DNA of 64,000 nt from Limosilactobacillus secaliphilus (GTDB lineage: Bacteria > Bacillota > Bacilli > Lactobacillales > Lactobacillaceae). The notes beneath the pieces were generated by a model. The model had not been told where the DNA came from. It was given only the letters and a program-made list of their open reading frames with translations, and did not search any database. Where the stretch lies: positions 62,001 through 126,000 of the forward strand of contig NZ_JQBW01000004.1 in NCBI RefSeq assembly GCF_001437055.1, given 5' to 3'. Positions 62,002-64,000 of this stretch are shown here, piece by piece (within the stretch, counting starts at the first letter, position 1; the number at the start of each line of letters is the position of its first letter). A program made the position numbers and the translations under genes.

Positions 62002-63360
62002 CTAGGCGTTTTCGTTCATTTCCTTACGCAGTTGGTCACCAATCTTTTCAAAACCAGGCTTGCCCAGCAGACCGAACATGTTGGTCTTGTATGCTTCAAC
62101 ACCTGGTTGGTTGAATGGGTTGATACCATTCAGGTAGCCAGAGATGGCAATTGCAACTTCAAAGAAGTAAATCAAGTAGCCTAATGTGTATTCGTCTTCA
62201 CGGTCAATATGGACGGTCATGACTGGAACACCACCAGTTGTGTGGGCAGCCACAACAGCTTGGTAGGCCTTGGTGTTGACCCAGTCCATGTCCTTACCCT
62301 GCAAGTATTCCAGACCATCAAGGTTGCTGTCGGCTTCAGGAATGTTGACGTTGTGGTTTGGCGTATCCAGCTTAACAACCGTTTCCATCAGGTTACGCAA
62401 ACCTTCTTGGATGTATTGGCCTAAGGAGTGGAGGTCAGTGGTGAAGTTAGCACTGGATGGGTAAATACCCTTCTGATCCTTACCTTCAGATTCACCAGCC
62501 AGTTGCTTCCACCATTCAGCCAGCATGGTCATGTTTGGCTCATAGTTTTCCAGCAGTTCAGTCGTGAAGCCCTTACGATACAGGATGTTACGGTAAGCTG
62601 CATACTGGTAAGCTTCGTTCTTGCTCAAGTCCGGGTTGTCATAGTCATGTTCAGCTTGTGCGGCACCGGCCATCAACTGGTCAATGTCGGCACCGGAAGC
62701 AGCGATCGGCAACAGACCAACGGCACTCAGAACGGAGTAACGACCACCAACGCCATCAGGAATAACGAAGGTTTCCCAACCAGCGGCGTCAGCTTCGGTC
62801 TTCAGGGCGCCACGCTTGGCATCCGTCGTAGCGTAGATCCGTTCCTTAGCGCCTTCTTCACCATACTTGTCGATCAGACGCTGCTTAAAGATCCGGAAAG
62901 CGATGGATGGTTCCGTCGTCGTCCCAGACTTGGAAATCACGTTGACGGAGAAGTCCTTGTCACCGATCAGCTTGATCATGTCGTAAACATATGAAGAACT
63001 CAGTGAGTTACCGGCAAAGAGAACCAGTGGTGCCTTCCGGTCGGCTGGATCCTGGGCCTGGTAGAAAGTGTTGTGCAGAAAGTCAACGGCCATCCGGGCA
63101 CCCAAGTAGGAACCACCGATTCCGATAACAACCAAAACATCGGAGTCTTCCTTGATCTTGGCTGCGGCCTTCTTGATCCGGGCAAATTCTTCCTTGTCGT
63201 AGTCACTTGGCAGGTGGAGCCAGTCACGGAAGTCTGCACCAGCACCGGTACCCTTCCGTAATTCTTCATCGGCGGCCGTAACCATTGCCTGCATTTCACC
63301 TAATTCATTGGCGTGCACGAATTTCTTCAGTGCACTGCTATCAAAAGATACATGAGCCAT
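62002..63360 (-). CDS. pgi: Glucose-6-phosphate isomerase
   Basis: A 452-aa isomerase of glucose 6-phosphate and fructose 6-phosphate. [16 protein letters not shown] is the phosphate-binding segment, [18 protein letters not shown] the conserved SIS motif, and [13 protein letters not shown] and the C-terminal region are typical. Length is normal for Firmicutes. Own promoter and terminator. Confidence 0.98.
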   Translation of the reverse strand: MAHVSFDSSALKKFVHANELGEMQAMVTAADEELRKGTGAGADFRDWLHLPSDYDKEEFARIKKAAAKIKEDSDVLVVIGIGGSYLGARMAVDFLHNTFYQAQDPADRKAPLVLFAGNSLSSSYVYDMIKLIGDKDFSVNVISKSGTTTEPSIAFRIFKQRLIDKYGEEGAKERIYATTDAKRGALKTEADAAGWETFVIPDGVGGRYSVLSAVGLLPIAASGADIDQLMAGAAQAEHDYDNPDLSKNEAYQYAAYRNILYRKGFTTELLENYEPNMTMLAEWWKQLAGESEGKDQKGIYPSSANFTTDLHSLGQYIQEGLRNLMETVVKLDTPNHNVNIPEADSNLDGLEYLQGKDMDWVNTKAYQAVVAAHTTGGVPVMTVHIDREDEYTLGYLIYFFEVAIAISGYLNGINPFNQPGVEAYKTNMFGLLGKPGFEKIGDQLRKEMNENA

Positions 63361-63459
63361 TATTCATAACCTCTTTCTAAACTACATTTGTTAAACCTAA
63401 AACAAATGATAGCCTTTTCTGAATACCTTTTCAACACAAATAATTCCATAAATGTTCGT

Positions 63460-64000
63460 CTATTTTGCAAATGTCGTGGCAATTGCCCCAGCAATGATCA
63501 GTACTAAACCAATTAACGTGCACCACATTTCAAAAGTATCCTTCTTTTCATGCAAAATCAGGACACCACCGAGCGTTGCCACTAATACGTTTAATTGCGA
63601 GAAGATGAAGGCGGTTGTCACACCCAATTGTTGAGCAACGACGATGTAGGCAAAGGTACCGATTCCCCATGAAAAGCCAGCAGTGATGTTGGTATACTGG
63701 GCCTTTTGCTTGAACGGAGTCAGCCCTTCAGTACACAACTGATAAATGGCAATGCCACCGAAAATACCGAGTGCCTCGGGCAGCAAAATGGCCACTGAAG
63801 AGGTATGGGCCAAGATAGGGAATTTCGGCAAGGCAGAATACAGCAGATAGCCAGACGTCGTGACCAGCAAGAACAAGAGGTCTTTTAACTTAACTCTTTG
63901 ATCTTCGCCACGGTCAGTCGCGGAGGTCAATGCCGAACCAATGATGACCAGAATCAGGGCAATGAAACCAATGATGATTGATTGCCGTCCCTGCCACTCA
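63460..64000 (-). CDS. GRP-family sugar uptake protein (GlcU/RbsU type), cut by window edge
   Basis: The C-terminal 179 codons (180 with a partial one at the edge) of a 10-helix glucose/ribose porter. Five to six membrane helices are visible (SVAILLPEALGIFGGIAIY, NITAGFSWGIGTFAYIV, FIFSQLNVLVATLGGVLIL, then a last helix). The reading frame continues past a TTG at 63930 to the window end, so the true start lies beyond it. Next to pgi, it fits non-PTS sugar import in a heterofermenter. Confidence 0.88.
   Translation of the reverse strand, partial: EWQGRQSIIIGFIALILVIIGSALTSATDRGEDQRVKLKDLLFLLVTTSGYLLYSALPKFPILAHTSSVAILLPEALGIFGGIAIYQLCTEGLTPFKQKAQYTNITAGFSWGIGTFAYIVVAQQLGVTTAFIFSQLNVLVATLGGVLILHEKKDTFEMWCTLIGLVLIIAGAIATTFAK

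Overview
The window is a chromosomal segment of a low-to-mid GC Gram-positive lactic acid bacterium. Gene content and order (thiI/cysteine desulfurase, ezrA, rpsD, yueI, rarA, ATP synthase followed by a DUF1146 gene, a murA homologue and mreB) are those of the Lactobacillaceae. A D-Ala-D-Lac type Ddl, a ROK fructokinase, a GRP-type sugar uptake protein and tRNAs with CUC and CUG anticodons point to a heterofermentative lactobacillus, most likely Limosilactobacillus or a close relative. The genus is an inference.

Layout. 0-8.2 kb: tRNA thiolation (thiI, cysteine desulfurase), ezrA, rpsD with a structured leader, yueI, rarA, a 6S RNA candidate, a universal stress protein and an RRNPP-type regulator. 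8.5-15.4 kb, minus strand: cell-wall and shape genes (ddl, rodA, mreB, a MurA homologue without catalytic residues), yidD and small conserved genes. 15.5-22 kb: the F1Fo ATP synthase operon atpBEFHAGDC. 22-30 kb: uracil permease behind a PyrR-type attenuator, a YibE/F pair, upp, then tdk-prfA-prmC-threonylcarbamoyl-AMP synthase. 30-37 kb: murT-gatD (lipid II amidation), a serine hydrolase and a heterodimeric ABC exporter. 38-42.3 kb: an AraC regulator, GH3 glycosidase and MFS transporter operon behind a cre-like site. 42.4-43.6 kb: a DinJ-YafQ toxin-antitoxin pair and a lipoprotein.

About 43.73-57.35 kb is an integrated 13.6-kb phage-satellite-like island inserted at the 3' end of a tRNA-Glu(CUC) gene. 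It has a tyrosine integrase with paired arm-type repeats at both ends, a divergent CI-like repressor / small HTH switch with three operators, a BRO-N antirepressor-like gene, winged-helix and HTH genes, a primase-polymerase and an SF3 helicase followed by an iteron-rich origin. It also holds many tiny ORFs, a 32-aa membrane peptide between 35-bp direct repeats (a possible type I toxin), a GT-C type membrane glycosyltransferase as cargo, and an IS30 remnant. I recognise no capsid, portal, terminase, tail or lysis gene. It therefore looks like a PICI-type satellite or an early-module prophage remnant.

57.4-64 kb is chromosomal again: tRNA-Gln(CUG), an aldo/keto reductase, a matrixin-like metalloprotease, an EamA transporter, fructokinase, pgi and a sugar uptake gene cut by the window edge. 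No rRNA genes and no CRISPR array were seen.
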